A DNA stretch of 52,307 nucleotides from Natranaeroarchaeum aerophilus (GTDB taxonomy: Archaea; Halobacteriota; Halobacteria; Halobacteriales; Natronoarchaeaceae), in NCBI RefSeq assembly GCF_023638055.1, contig NZ_JAKRVY010000008.1, forward strand, positions 84,148 through 136,454. The letters run 5' to 3'. A program made the position numbers and the translations under genes. How positions within the stretch are numbered: position 1 is the first letter of the stretch; every line of letters begins with the position of its first letter. Under the pieces are notes generated by a model. That model was not told where the DNA came from, searched no databases, and was given only the letters and a program-made list of their open reading frames with translations. Positions 33,453-42,269 of the stretch are shown one piece after another.

Positions 33453-35462
33453 ATGAGCTGGCGAGAAGCAGAACGGGAGTACACGGACGATGTAACGGGC
33501 ATGACAACGATACCCCGGCTGTTCGCCGAGACGGTCGAGCGAAACCCCGACCAGCCAGCACAGCGGTACAAGGGCGGTATCTACGATCGGTCGCTGGCTG
33601 GGTCGGTACTCGAGGCGGCATCGGACGGCGAGTTCGCAGAAATCACGTACGACGAGATGGCGGAGGTCGTTCGACGACTCGCCGCGGGGTTCCACGAACT
33701 GGGCGTCGAGAGCGGCGAGCGCGTCGCCATCTTCGGCGACACGCGCATGGAGTGGGCCCAGAGCGACTTCGCACTCCTCTCGGCAGGAGCAGTCGTAACG
33801 ACGATCTATGAGAGCTCTTCGGAGGCACAGGTCGAGTACCTGCTCGACGATCCCGACGCAACTGGTGTCGTCGTCGAAAATCAAAAACACCTCGAACGGG
33901 TTCTCTCGGTCGCCGACGGGCTCGATCTGGAGTTCATCGTGTCGATGGACGAACTCGGTCCGGAGTATCAGGACCGCGAAGACGAAGGGATCTACACGCT
34001 CGACGAGGTGTACGCGCTCGGCGAGGAGACCTTCGATCCCGACGCCTTCGAGGGCTGGATCGACGAGCAGTCTGTTGGCGACCTCGCGACCCTGATCTAC
34101 ACCTCCGGAACCACGGGCCAGCCCAAAGGCGTCAAACTCACTCACCGGAACCTCCGGGCCAACGTCAACCAGACGTACAGACGGTACGCTCCCCGGTCAG
34201 ACAAGACCGCAGACCTGCCAACGCTCGATACCGATACCGACACAGTCTCGTTCCTGCCGCTTGCACACGTCTACGAGCGTACCGTCGGCCACTTCCTGAT
34301 GTTCGCGGTCGGCGCGACGGTCGCCTATGCCGAGAGCACCGACACGCTCAAAGACGACTTTCAGGCGATCCGCCCGACTGCGTCGACGAGCGTTCCCCGC
34401 GTCTACGAGAAGATGTACGACGCGATCCGCGAGCAGGCCCAGGAGTCCGACGTCAAAGCGCGGATCTTCGAGTGGGCCACCGAGGTAAGCAAGTCCTACC
34501 AGCAGGCTCAGTCGCCGGGGATCGGACTCAAAACGAAGATGAAGATCGCCGACACGCTCGTGTTCTCCGATGTGCGGGACGCACTGGGTGGCAACATCGA
34601 GATCATGAACTCCGGCGGCGGGACGCTTTCTCCCGATCTCTGTCGGCTCTATCACGGGATGGGTCTACCGATCTACGAGGGCTACGGGCTGACCGAGACC
34701 TCCCCGGTCGTTTCGACGAACCCTGCGGAAGACACCAAGATCGGCACGATCGGCCTCCCGCTGCCCGGCGTCGAGGTCAAGGTCGACACCTCGGTGGTCC
34801 CACGCCAGCAGTTCGACGACGCGATGGGCGAGATCGGCGAGTTGCTCGTGCAGGGACCGAACGTCGCCGAGGGGTACTGGGAAAAGCCCGAGGCCACAGA
34901 GGAGGCGTTCGTCGAGGACGAGGACGGTCGCTGGTTCCGGACCGGCGACATCGTCCAGCAACGCCCCGACGACTATCTGGTCTTCCGCGAGCGCGCAAAG
35001 CAACTGCTCGTGCTGTCGACAGGGAAAAACGTCGCCCCGGCACCGATCGAGGACGCCTTCGCGTCGAACCAGCTCGTCGAGCAGTGTTTCGTGGTCGGCG
35101 ACGGCCGGAAGTTCGTCGGCGCGCTCCTGGTGCCGAACGTCGAGCGGATTCGCACGTGGGCAGAGAACGAGGGAATCGATCTGCCGGACTCGGCCGAGGA
35201 GCTCTGCTCCGACGAGCGCGTTATCGAGCGAATCCAGCAAGAAGTCGACGCGGTCAACGACGACTTCGAGCACCACGAGCAGATCAAACAGTTCCGACTC
35301 GTGCCGATCGAGTTCACCGAGGACAACGACCTGCTGACGCCGACGATGAAGAAGAAACGCCGGAATATCTTCGACATGTACGCCGACGAGATCGAATCGA
35401 TCTATGCGGATCCCGACCCGGACGCCAGCGGCGGCGCGGCGACCCCGGCCGAGTCGGAGTAG
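33453..35462 (+). CDS. Long-chain acyl-CoA synthetase, paralogue 2
   Basis: The 669-residue paralogue of the preceding gene shares YTSGTTGQPKGV, GYGLTETSPVV, RWFRTGDIV and GKNVAPAPIE in the same order, plus near-identical blocks such as REQAQESD. Divergence sits in loops around residues 400-480 and in the Ala-rich C-terminus. It arose by tandem duplication and has its own promoter (AATTTATTATTATCG, about 27 bp before the ATG), so the two can be regulated separately. Confidence 0.93.
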   Translation: MSWREAEREYTDDVTGMTTIPRLFAETVERNPDQPAQRYKGGIYDRSLAGSVLEAASDGEFAEITYDEMAEVVRRLAAGFHELGVESGERVAIFGDTRMEWAQSDFALLSAGAVVTTIYESSSEAQVEYLLDDPDATGVVVENQKHLERVLSVADGLDLEFIVSMDELGPEYQDREDEGIYTLDEVYALGEETFDPDAFEGWIDEQSVGDLATLIYTSGTTGQPKGVKLTHRNLRANVNQTYRRYAPRSDKTADLPTLDTDTDTVSFLPLAHVYERTVGHFLMFAVGATVAYAESTDTLKDDFQAIRPTASTSVPRVYEKMYDAIREQAQESDVKARIFEWATEVSKSYQQAQSPGIGLKTKMKIADTLVFSDVRDALGGNIEIMNSGGGTLSPDLCRLYHGMGLPIYEGYGLTETSPVVSTNPAEDTKIGTIGLPLPGVEVKVDTSVVPRQQFDDAMGEIGELLVQGPNVAEGYWEKPEATEEAFVEDEDGRWFRTGDIVQQRPDDYLVFRERAKQLLVLSTGKNVAPAPIEDAFASNQLVEQCFVVGDGRKFVGALLVPNVERIRTWAENEGIDLPDSAEELCSDERVIERIQQEVDAVNDDFEHHEQIKQFRLVPIEFTEDNDLLTPTMKKKRRNIFDMYADEIESIYADPDPDASGGAATPAESE

Positions 35463-35500
35463 TGGGGAACCGTTAGGCTGCTCGGGCCCAATGAGCGGCT

Positions 35501-36145
35501 ATGACCATTTTCGATCTCTCCCAGCCCCTCGACGAGGACGTTCCCGTGTACCCTGGCGATCCAACTGTCTCACTCAACCCGCACGCAAGCCACGATGCCG
35601 ACGGCTACCGTGTCACCGCACTCTCACTCGGAAGCCATAGCGGCACACACATCGACGCGCCCGCCCACACCGAACCGAACGGGGTGACGCTGGATTCGTT
35701 CCCCGTCGAGACGTTCTCGATGGACGCAGTGAAACTGGACTGCACCGGGTATAGAGCCGGTGACCCGATCCCACCCACCGTCCTGCCGACCGATCCGGAC
35801 GCCGACACCCTCGTCTTTCATACCGGCTGGGACGCCCACTGGCCCGAGGAGCGCTATCTCGTCCATCCCTACCTCGCGCCCGAGACCGCCAGCCGTGTCG
35901 CCGAACTGGACTGTCACGTCGGTATCGACGCGCTGAATGTTGATCCGACGGGCAGTGATGGAGAGAATGCAGGTGACTCAGCAGGTGTCCCCGCCCATCA
36001 CGCGATACTGGGCGCTGGAAACCTGATCGTCGAGAATCTGACGAACCTCGGGGCGGTCCCACAGTCGTTCCGGCTCGACGTCGCGCCGCTTCCAGTGACC
36101 GAGGCGGATGCCGCCCCAGTGCGCGCGATCGGTCGAACCGAGTAA
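35501..36145 (+). CDS. Cyclase-family (kynurenine formamidase-like) hydrolase
   Basis: The 214-residue protein has SQPLDEDVPVYPGDP near the start, the zinc motif HSGTHIDAPAH at about 46-56 and VGIDALNVDPTG later. It is a metal-dependent hydrolase of the cyclase family, of which kynurenine formamidase is one member; the substrate is not determined. It lies 38 bp after paralogue 2 on the same strand and may be cotranscribed. Confidence 0.88.
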   Translation: MTIFDLSQPLDEDVPVYPGDPTVSLNPHASHDADGYRVTALSLGSHSGTHIDAPAHTEPNGVTLDSFPVETFSMDAVKLDCTGYRAGDPIPPTVLPTDPDADTLVFHTGWDAHWPEERYLVHPYLAPETASRVAELDCHVGIDALNVDPTGSDGENAGDSAGVPAHHAILGAGNLIVENLTNLGAVPQSFRLDVAPLPVTEADAAPVRAIGRTE

Positions 36146-36161
36146 CGACGGCCAGCCCGCA

Positions 36162-37760
36162 CTACTGGTATCGACCGCGCCCTTCGATCTCGCGTAACTG
36201 GTCGAGAACTCGCTGCTCGCCTGCGGCCGCGTAGCCGTCCTCGAACGCAGCGCGCATCGCGGGCGGATCCGCCGCAGTACCGTCAAGACTCTGCTCGAAG
36301 ACATGCAGATCCATCGCGTAGTCCTCGACGTGATCGGAGTAGTAGCCCAGACCAAAGTCGATCAGAGAGACGCGCTCGTCGTCGATCCGGACGTTTCGAG
36401 TCGTCGGGTCACCGTGGACGATCCCGGCGGCGTGCAGGGCCGCGAGGTGTTTGCCCACCGTCCTGACGCGCTCTTCGGTCAGGTCGGCCTGCAGGTCCGA
36501 CTGGCCGATACGCTCGAACGTAATCCGGGCGTCCCGGCGGTCGATATCCAGCACGAGTGGGGTCGGGACGCCGTTGCGCCGCGCCTCGCTGGTGAGGCGC
36601 GCTTCGAGCGTCGTCCGCTCGCGGCGCAGTCGGTCGTCGAGTTCTGGGTGGCGGTACGTCTTGGGAACCCGTTCTTTGTACACTCGACCGTCCTCGATCC
36701 GAACCGTCGCTTCCGCGCCCTGCTGGCGATCCGATTCGACCGCACCGCGCGCGACGCTTTCCTCATCACGCCACGTCACCGGCACTTGATCGGGGCGGAA
36801 ATCCGAGTCGATCCTCGACTCGTCGATCCCGATCGTATCACCGGCTTCATACATCGTCGCGCCGAGGACGGCGATCATCCCGGCGTTGTCCCGCAGGAAG
36901 CGCGGCTCCGGGGCGTAAAACTCCGCATCCCGCTGGTCACACATTGCGGCGAGCATCTCCCGCAGTCGCTCGTTCTGTCCGACGCCGCCGCCGAGAACGA
37001 GTTCGTTGCTCCCCGTCAGCGAGAGCGCCCGCTCGGCCACCTCTGTGAGCATCGCGAAGATCGTCTCCTGCAGGCCGACACAGACGTCCTCGACCGGCGT
37101 TCCCGCATCGTACTCTTGCTTTGCGGCACTCATAATCCCGGAAAACGAGAAGTCCATCCCCTTCACGACGTAGGGGAGTTCTATGTATTCACCCTCCCGC
37201 GCTGCCTCCTCGACTTTTGGCCCGCCAGGGTGCGACCAGCCGACGTGGCGAGTGAACTTGTCGATGGCGTTGCCAGCTCCGGTATCCATCGTCTCGCCGA
37301 GCACCTGATACCGGCCGTTGTGAAAGCCAAGCACGTGGGCGTTCGCGCCGCTGGCGTTCAGACAGACCGGGGAGTCAAAGCCCGACCGATGGCGGCCGAT
37401 CTCCAGATGGGCAACCATGTGGTTGACACCGATCAGGGGAACGTCGAGCGACTGGGCAAGCGCACGCGCGGCGGTTCCGACGATCCGGAGACACGGTCCG
37501 AGACCGGGTCCCCGTGAAAAGGCGACCGCGTCGATCGGCGGGTCGCCGTCGCTCAGGCCCGCAGCGTAATCGAGCGCTGTCCCAACGACCTCCGGGATCG
37601 CGTTGTGCATGTGCTCGGCGGCCTCGCTCGGATCGATGCCGCCGCTCTCGGGCTGGTAGGCGTCGGTCTCGATGTAAACGCCGTCCTCGGGATCATAGAC
37701 GGCTGCGCTGGCCGCCCAGGCCGTCCCTTCGATCCCGAGAACGCGCGGTCGGTCACTCAC
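36162..37760 (-). CDS. kae1-bud32: Kae1-Bud32 fusion (tRNA t6A synthesis)
   Basis: The 532-residue protein has two parts. Residues 1-330 are Kae1, with VLGIEGTAWAASAAVYD, the metal-binding HMVAHLEIG and LNASGANAHVLG. Residues 340-532 are the small kinase Bud32, with HGDPTTRNVRID, and LIDFGLGYYSDHVEDYAMDLHVFE. Together they make the threonylcarbamoyl modification of tRNA A37. Fusion occurs in several archaea including haloarchaea. I use the GTG at 37760 as the start, because no ATG is available before the conserved VLGIEG; a TTG lies 9 bp upstream. It is the distal gene of the S24e-S27ae-kae1 cluster. Confidence 0.95.
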   Translation of the reverse strand: MSDRPRVLGIEGTAWAASAAVYDPEDGVYIETDAYQPESGGIDPSEAAEHMHNAIPEVVGTALDYAAGLSDGDPPIDAVAFSRGPGLGPCLRIVGTAARALAQSLDVPLIGVNHMVAHLEIGRHRSGFDSPVCLNASGANAHVLGFHNGRYQVLGETMDTGAGNAIDKFTRHVGWSHPGGPKVEEAAREGEYIELPYVVKGMDFSFSGIMSAAKQEYDAGTPVEDVCVGLQETIFAMLTEVAERALSLTGSNELVLGGGVGQNERLREMLAAMCDQRDAEFYAPEPRFLRDNAGMIAVLGATMYEAGDTIGIDESRIDSDFRPDQVPVTWRDEESVARGAVESDRQQGAEATVRIEDGRVYKERVPKTYRHPELDDRLRRERTTLEARLTSEARRNGVPTPLVLDIDRRDARITFERIGQSDLQADLTEERVRTVGKHLAALHAAGIVHGDPTTRNVRIDDERVSLIDFGLGYYSDHVEDYAMDLHVFEQSLDGTAADPPAMRAAFEDGYAAAGEQRVLDQLREIEGRGRYQ

Positions 37761-37796
37761 AATGTACAACAGTTCGCGACTGTTGGCCGCTCACGA

Positions 37797-37961
37797 CTAT
37801 TGGTCTTCTTCGCTCGACACATCGTCCGTGTCCCACTCGGTGTAGCCACAGGCACCGCAGTGCTGGCGGTCACCGTGGTCGGCGAGGAACGCGTTACCAC
37901 AGCTCGGACACTTCTCGTTATCCGTCGTTCCGTCGTCGTTGTAGAGCTCGTGTCGGGGCAT
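37797..37961 (-). CDS. rps27ae: 30S ribosomal protein S27ae
   Basis: The 54-residue zinc-ribbon ribosomal protein starts [13 protein letters not shown], with the Cys4 ligands in CPSCG and HCGACG. Its acidic C-terminus ([12 protein letters not shown]) is halophilic. The ATG is directly after the S24e stop (TGA-ATG, no gap). It ends 37 bp before the kae1-bud32 start. Confidence 0.95.
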   Translation of the reverse strand: MPRHELYNDDGTTDNEKCPSCGNAFLADHGDRQHCGACGYTEWDTDDVSSEEDQ

Positions 37962-38276
37962 TCAGGCCTCCTCCGCTTCTTCGGCTTCGCCCTCACCGAG
38001 TTCGATCTTGTTGCGTTCGAGCATGTGGTCCTGCTCGACGTCCTGTGCGTGGTCGGCGCTCTCGTAGACTTTCGCCTTGCCGATCGTTTTTCGCATCCCG
38101 AACTTGGTATCGAGTTTGCGGACGACGACCTCGCTGGCGTCCTTGTTGAGCTTCGCCGCGAGGCTGTCGCGGACGGAGAGGCGCTCGGGGGTTGCTTCTT
38201 CGTGAACGATCTGGAAGGTCACGTCGGTACGGTGCAACATCGGATTCTCGTCTTCGTCTAGGATTTCGACGTCCAT
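37962..38276 (-). CDS. rps24e: 30S ribosomal protein S24e
   Basis: The 104-residue protein has VEILDEDENPMLHRTDVTFQIVHEEATP, then LSVRDSLAAKLNKDASEVVVRKLDTKFG, the S24e pattern, with an acidic Ala-rich tail. It is part of the small subunit. Upstream lie two possible promoter elements (TTTTACC near 38318 and TAATATG near 38297). Confidence 0.95.
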   Translation of the reverse strand: MDVEILDEDENPMLHRTDVTFQIVHEEATPERLSVRDSLAAKLNKDASEVVVRKLDTKFGMRKTIGKAKVYESADHAQDVEQDHMLERNKIELGEGEAEEAEEA

Positions 38277-38376
38277 GTGTACTCAGTTGCATATTACTCC
38301 CGCTGAAACGGGTAAAAGGATTTCGAACGCGTCGCCGTAGCACTACGAATACCGGGAGGCGGCTGTAAGGCCCCCA

Positions 38377-38433
38377 GGCGAGGCCTATCGGAACCTGAAG
38401 CGCGCGTTCGCCCAGTTCAGCCTGATACCCGCC
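38377..38433 (-). ncRNA. Candidate structured RNA (long imperfect hairpin)
   Basis: Positions 38377-38433 can fold into one extended hairpin on either strand. On the minus strand paired blocks nest in order: GGCG/CGCC, UAUC/GAUA, CUGAA/UUCAG, GCG/CGC, with asymmetric internal loops (AGG opposite GUUCC) and a short apical loop. An AT-rich TTTTTAA near 38455 could start minus-strand transcription just before it. The internal loops recall a guide RNA pocket (H/ACA type), but no ACA directly follows the lower stem. A leader structure of S24e or a DNA-level site are alternatives. Confidence 0.3.
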
Positions 38434-38512
38434 GGAACCAGCCCGATCCGGTTAAAAACGTTGGGTCATCAACCCTGTAGTCTAAGATGGGCGTCAGTGT
38501 TATCCGAAACGA

Positions 38513-38887
38513 ATGTCGGATGATGACTCTTCAGGTGGTCAACACGATTCCATCGGTACTGCGGAGACATCCAGTTCAATCGATGAGACGATCGACCGCC
38601 ACGGGCTCACGCCGTTTCTTGACGCACCCGCGGAGCTCCACGACGTTCTCAGCTCACCGACCCGAAAGTACGCTCTTCTCGAACTCGCCAGGTCGGACGG
38701 ATCACTGTCGACTTCCGAACTCGCCGGACGTCTCGCCCAACGTGAAACGGTTGATCTCTCGAATCGATCGGACGCGCTCCTCCAACTACGCCACGTTCAC
38801 CTCCCGAAACTGGAGTCGGAAGGACTCGTTGACATATATGATGGATCTAGTGGAACAACTATTAAGCTCGACCTCTACCCTGATTAA
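38513..38887 (+). CDS. DUF7344-like HTH protein
   Basis: The 124-residue protein has a winged-HTH-like core at about 45-105 (LHDVLSSPTRKYALLELARSDGSLSTSELAGRLA, then HVHLPKLESEGLVDI), typical of haloarchaeal DUF7344 regulators, behind a Ser/Asp-rich N-terminus. It lies in the plus-strand block inserted between the dephospho-CoA kinase and S24e genes. Confidence 0.75.
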   Translation: MSDDDSSGGQHDSIGTAETSSSIDETIDRHGLTPFLDAPAELHDVLSSPTRKYALLELARSDGSLSTSELAGRLAQRETVDLSNRSDALLQLRHVHLPKLESEGLVDIYDGSSGTTIKLDLYPD

Positions 38888-38950
38888 GCCATGTAATAGT
38901 ATTTAAACCAAAATGCTAATATATTCTCAGAGACTAGTTCTATCACTGCT

Positions 38951-39586
38951 ATGGCCGTTCTTGCAGACGTCTCAGTAGCCCCGTCGGCGTTCCCGCTCGG
39001 CGAGTTGCTCACGTCGGAACCTGTTGCTCGGATCGAGTTCGAGCGGGCGGTACAGTTCGGTTCGTGCCCTACTCAGTTCTGCTGGGTCACCGCTGATACA
39101 CCCCATGAGGTCCGCTCGCAGATTCAGTCGCTGGACTCGATAGCCGACGCGCAGGTGTACGGCTCCGTCGAACACTCGTTGCTCGTTTGTGTTGAGTGGG
39201 CACCGGACTTTCGCACCGAGTTCGTTCGTATGCTCTCCGAACGTGGGATTGCGGTCCTCGAAGCCGTCGGTGCTGACAGAATGTGGTCACTACGCCTTCG
39301 GGCACCGGACGACGCCGCACTCGGGCAACTCTACGACGATTGCACAGCGTCGAGTATTCAGTTCGAGATCGAACAGCTCTACGCCCGGTCAGGATCGGGA
39401 CGTTGCTCGCCGATGACCGACAAGCAATCCGAAGCGGTCACCGCTGCCTTCGAGAACGGGTTCTTCGACGTTCCGCGACGCACGACTCTGGGCGAGCTAT
39501 CTGAACAGTTTGATGTTTCCGAGCAAGCGCTCTCGAAGCTGATTCGTCGCGGCGTCCACGCGGTCCTCTCGGAGCACTTCTCGTGA
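38951..39586 (+). CDS. Bat-type HTH regulator (HTH_10)
   Basis: The 211-residue protein has an N-terminal bacterioopsin-regulator-like domain (about 1-150) and a C-terminal HTH_10 (MTDKQSEAVTAAFENGFFDVPRRTTLGELSEQFDVSEQALSKLIRRG). It is a sensor-less relative of Bat, regulating unknown targets. A TATA-like CTAATATATT lies about 27 bp before the ATG. Confidence 0.85.
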   Translation: MAVLADVSVAPSAFPLGELLTSEPVARIEFERAVQFGSCPTQFCWVTADTPHEVRSQIQSLDSIADAQVYGSVEHSLLVCVEWAPDFRTEFVRMLSERGIAVLEAVGADRMWSLRLRAPDDAALGQLYDDCTASSIQFEIEQLYARSGSGRCSPMTDKQSEAVTAAFENGFFDVPRRTTLGELSEQFDVSEQALSKLIRRGVHAVLSEHFS

Positions 39587-39623
39587 AGTATCCTGGGCGT
39601 GGTAGGTAGAGGTGGTTCACCTC

Positions 39624-39671
39624 AAATTCGAATTTCGTGCCCACGAATCGTGGATTTCCAGCCACGAATCG
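39624..39671. repeat. Palindrome cluster
   Basis: AAATTCGAATTT (39624-39635) is a perfect 12-bp palindrome. CCACGA-A-TCGTGG (39641-39653) is a near-perfect palindrome with one centre base, and CCACGAATCG recurs at 39662-39671. They lie in the spacer between the Bat-like gene and the lipoprotein gene, upstream of the TATA-like element near 39703-39708, so they may be a regulator-binding site. Confidence 0.5.
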
Positions 39672-39736
39672 CCGGTTAGCGGATGTCAAATTCGCTACTG
39701 ATTTAATACTACCCTGGCTCGAAGGTCCGGGTGGCT

Positions 39737-40618
39737 ATGAACCGCCGAACCTACATGGTCGCTGCTGGCAGCATAGCATCAGCCCTCTTCGCAGGTTGTA
39801 TCGACGAACTCGACAACGGAGGCGACACCGACACAAGCAACACTGACAACGGAGACGACACTGGCGACGGAAACGGTACGAATGACACCGCTGACAACGA
39901 CACTCGGGATTCGGATCCCATTGACGCGGTCGAGGCGTACGTACGGGCAGGAGAGAACGCCGACATCGATGCGACGATCGAGGCTGTGCACGAAGAGAGC
40001 CCCCTGCTTCCGTTCCTGGAAGAAGGTGAAACTGACTTCGACGAGATCGACGACGTCGAAATCGTCGACCACGAAACGATCAAAAAGGACGTGACCGCCG
40101 CAGATGTCCTCGATCTGCAATATGCCGAAACCCTGTTTCAGGACGAAGACGAACTTGCGAACGCGCTCGACGGTGAGGCTGCGGTCTTGCTCGATGTCAC
40201 GTTCGACCCCGAGGACTCGTTCCGCGAGGACACGTGGGTAGTGGTCACGGAAGGAGAAGAGTGGAAGATGTTCTGGGCGACGGCAGAACCACCCGAAACG
40301 CCTGCCGAACAGCTCGATCCAGAAATCATCGACGAGGACGATGCCGTGGTCGCCGATATCGACTGGGACCCCGACATCGACAACCCCGGTGAGTGGGCAC
40401 GAGTCACGCTTGTAGATGAGCCAGGTATCGAGGCCGACGCAGTCAGGATCGAATCAACGATCGCCGACTCGGAGTTCGAGTTCTCGGGTGAGTCCCAGAC
40501 TGCCTGGTCCGGCTCCTGGGCGAACGTAAACCTCAACGAGGAGGGCGATCAGATCGTCGTTACCGCAATCACCGACAACGAGGAAACCGTCGTTCACCGG
40601 GTCCACTACGAACCTTGA
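39737..40618 (+). CDS. Tat/lipoprotein of unknown function
   Basis: The 293-residue exported lipoprotein has NRRTYMVAA..., then a lipobox ending AGC with the Cys at residue 21. A low-complexity Asp/Asn/Thr/Gly linker (about 25-60) keeps the domain away from the membrane. The folded part (about 65-180) resembles a small cystatin/NTF2-like domain (AVEAYVRAGENADIDATIEAVHEESPLLPF). The C-terminal part (180-293) is beta-rich. A TATA-like TTTAAT lies about 30 bp upstream, so the ATG at 39737 is chosen over an upstream GTG. Confidence 0.78.
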   Translation: MNRRTYMVAAGSIASALFAGCIDELDNGGDTDTSNTDNGDDTGDGNGTNDTADNDTRDSDPIDAVEAYVRAGENADIDATIEAVHEESPLLPFLEEGETDFDEIDDVEIVDHETIKKDVTAADVLDLQYAETLFQDEDELANALDGEAAVLLDVTFDPEDSFREDTWVVVTEGEEWKMFWATAEPPETPAEQLDPEIIDEDDAVVADIDWDPDIDNPGEWARVTLVDEPGIEADAVRIESTIADSEFEFSGESQTAWSGSWANVNLNEEGDQIVVTAITDNEETVVHRVHYEP

Positions 40619-40706
40619 TCGACAGGTTGAGGAAGAATCACGCAGTTTCACACGCAGAAACTGTGCAGCCTGAACTAATATACAACACCCAATAGGTGAT
40701 GATACC

Positions 40707-41291
40707 GTGTCCGATCTGCCCGACTGGATCGACGACCGCGTCGATCACGACCTCAACAACAAGTTGACGCAACGTCACGTCGTCGAGACGATGGTCGATT
40801 CGGAGCGACCGTTCTTCTCGGCGCGTCAGCTACAAGCTCGGGTGAAACCGGATGTCGGGAAAGCGACGGTACGCAACAGACTGAACGAGCTACAGGAGCT
40901 CGATGTCGTCGCGACCGAAGTCTATCCCGAGTCGATTACGCTGTACTACATTGACCACGAGGTCACTGATTGGCCGCTCTCACCCGAAGGGGAACGCGCG
41001 CTGCTGTCCGAGTCCCCGCTCGACCGGCTCTCCACGCGCGGATTCCTCACGCTGCAGGACACGGCCGGAATCCGGACGCTCGTGCTGGCTGGGTTCCAGT
41101 TGACGCTCGTGTTGCTCGCGCTCGGTGCGGTCCTGACGGTCCTTGGCGTCGATACCGTCACGGAAAGTGACATGGCGCTCTGGGATTCGGCCTTCGACCT
41201 GCTGGGCCTTTGCCTGCTGTTACTCGTTCTCGAGCGTGTTGCCCGATCGCTGCGGTCCCGCTTCGGCTCGTTGAACATCTTGCCAAGATAA
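40707..41291 (+). CDS. wHTH protein with membrane helices
   Basis: The 194-residue protein has an N-terminal winged HTH (about 20-80; FFSARQLQARVKPDVGKATVRNRLNELQELDVV) and two C-terminal membrane helices (about 125-147 and 157-177), so it is a membrane-bound regulator. It starts with GTG at 40707, supported by a TATA-like CTAATATAC about 27 bp upstream. The next gene starts 6 bp downstream and is probably cotranscribed. Confidence 0.8.
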   Translation: MSDLPDWIDDRVDHDLNNKLTQRHVVETMVDSERPFFSARQLQARVKPDVGKATVRNRLNELQELDVVATEVYPESITLYYIDHEVTDWPLSPEGERALLSESPLDRLSTRGFLTLQDTAGIRTLVLAGFQLTLVLLALGAVLTVLGVDTVTESDMALWDSAFDLLGLCLLLLVLERVARSLRSRFGSLNILPR

Positions 41292-41297
41292 CAACAT

Positions 41298-41711
41298 ATG
41301 ACAGCAAACTCCACCACTCACGGTCCGAAACTGCTCGAAGAGCGCTCGATCACCGGTATCGCCGTCCATCCGATCGCACTGTTGACCGGGATCTTCGGTG
41401 CCGGTCTCATCTACCTGGTATCACGGAACGACTTTACACGAGCGAATGCCCGTAACGCGCTCAACTGGCATCTTGGCCTTACCACCCTGATACTCGTCGC
41501 TGTTCCGACGTTCTTCCTCGGGGCAAACGATGGACTCGTCCCGGAACCGCTGGGAACGACTCTTGGGCTTGTCGGTGCAGTCCTGATCGTCATACTCATG
41601 ATCGCGATGGCTGTTACGTTCGTAGCCAGTCTGCTCGCGACTGTGAAGGCGATCTTCGGCTCGGCCTGGGAGTATCCCGTTGTCCCCGACATCGTTGACT
41701 ACCTGGGCTAG
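41298..41711 (+). CDS. DUF4870 membrane protein
   Basis: The 137-residue protein has four hydrophobic segments. It has TGIAVHPIALLTGIFGAGLIYLVSR and the conserved NARNALNWHL motif of DUF4870/Tic20-like proteins. The function is unknown. Its stop overlaps the convergent dephospho-CoA kinase stop by 4 bp. Confidence 0.85.
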   Translation: MTANSTTHGPKLLEERSITGIAVHPIALLTGIFGAGLIYLVSRNDFTRANARNALNWHLGLTTLILVAVPTFFLGANDGLVPEPLGTTLGLVGAVLIVILMIAMAVTFVASLLATVKAIFGSAWEYPVVPDIVDYLG

Positions 41712-42268
41712 TCCAGGAGTGCCCACAACCGCTCGTGATTGCCGTCCATCCGCTCCAGCAGATCCCGAAACTCCTGTTTGCGCTCCTCGGTGACGTGTAC
41801 CTCGACCATTCCTTCATCCGGCTGGCCGTAGACGACCGATGCCCCAACCGGGGCGGCGAGCACCGCCGGTACCGCCGCAAGGTCTTCCTCACCATCGACG
41901 ACGATCGTCGTCGGCTCCGCACGGTCGAGGGCGTTCACGAGGGCGTCGAGCAGCTCCGCGCTGAGTGTTCCGGCCGGGTTCGCCGCCTCGATCCGATTCG
42001 GCAACGCATCGACCGTCTCTCTGACCTCGTCGCCGACTTCACGGCGTTTTGTCCGACCGTCGACGAGCACGAGGTCGGGCTGGACACCGACTCGCTCGAA
42101 GTGATAGGTGACGATGTCCCCGACGGCGATCAGCGGCGAGCCAGCGTCTTCGAGAAGAATTTGCGGATCAGTGTACACTGGCCCCAGTGGCTCTTTGAAC
42201 GCCGACCGAAGCTCCTCGGGCAGCGTGACGACGACATCAACATCGTCGCAATCATCCTCCGGAGACAC
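41708..42268 (-). CDS. GTP-dependent dephospho-CoA kinase (DUF359)
   Basis: The 186-residue protein of the archaeal DUF359 family has VVVTLPEELRSAFKEPLGPVYTD at the start, AVGDIVTYHF, LVLVDGRTKRREV and IVVDGEEDLAAVPAVL. It catalyses the last CoA step, using GTP. It starts with GTG 1 bp downstream of the spt4 stop, as in the common archaeal order after spt4. Confidence 0.92.
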   Translation of the reverse strand: MSPEDDCDDVDVVVTLPEELRSAFKEPLGPVYTDPQILLEDAGSPLIAVGDIVTYHFERVGVQPDLVLVDGRTKRREVGDEVRETVDALPNRIEAANPAGTLSAELLDALVNALDRAEPTTIVVDGEEDLAAVPAVLAAPVGASVVYGQPDEGMVEVHVTEERKQEFRDLLERMDGNHERLWALLD

Positions 42269-42269
42269 G

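Noticed and set aside
38340-38460. A tRNA gene in the spacer before S24e
   Set aside because: No cloverleaf or GGTTCRA T-loop; the pairs form one long hairpin instead.
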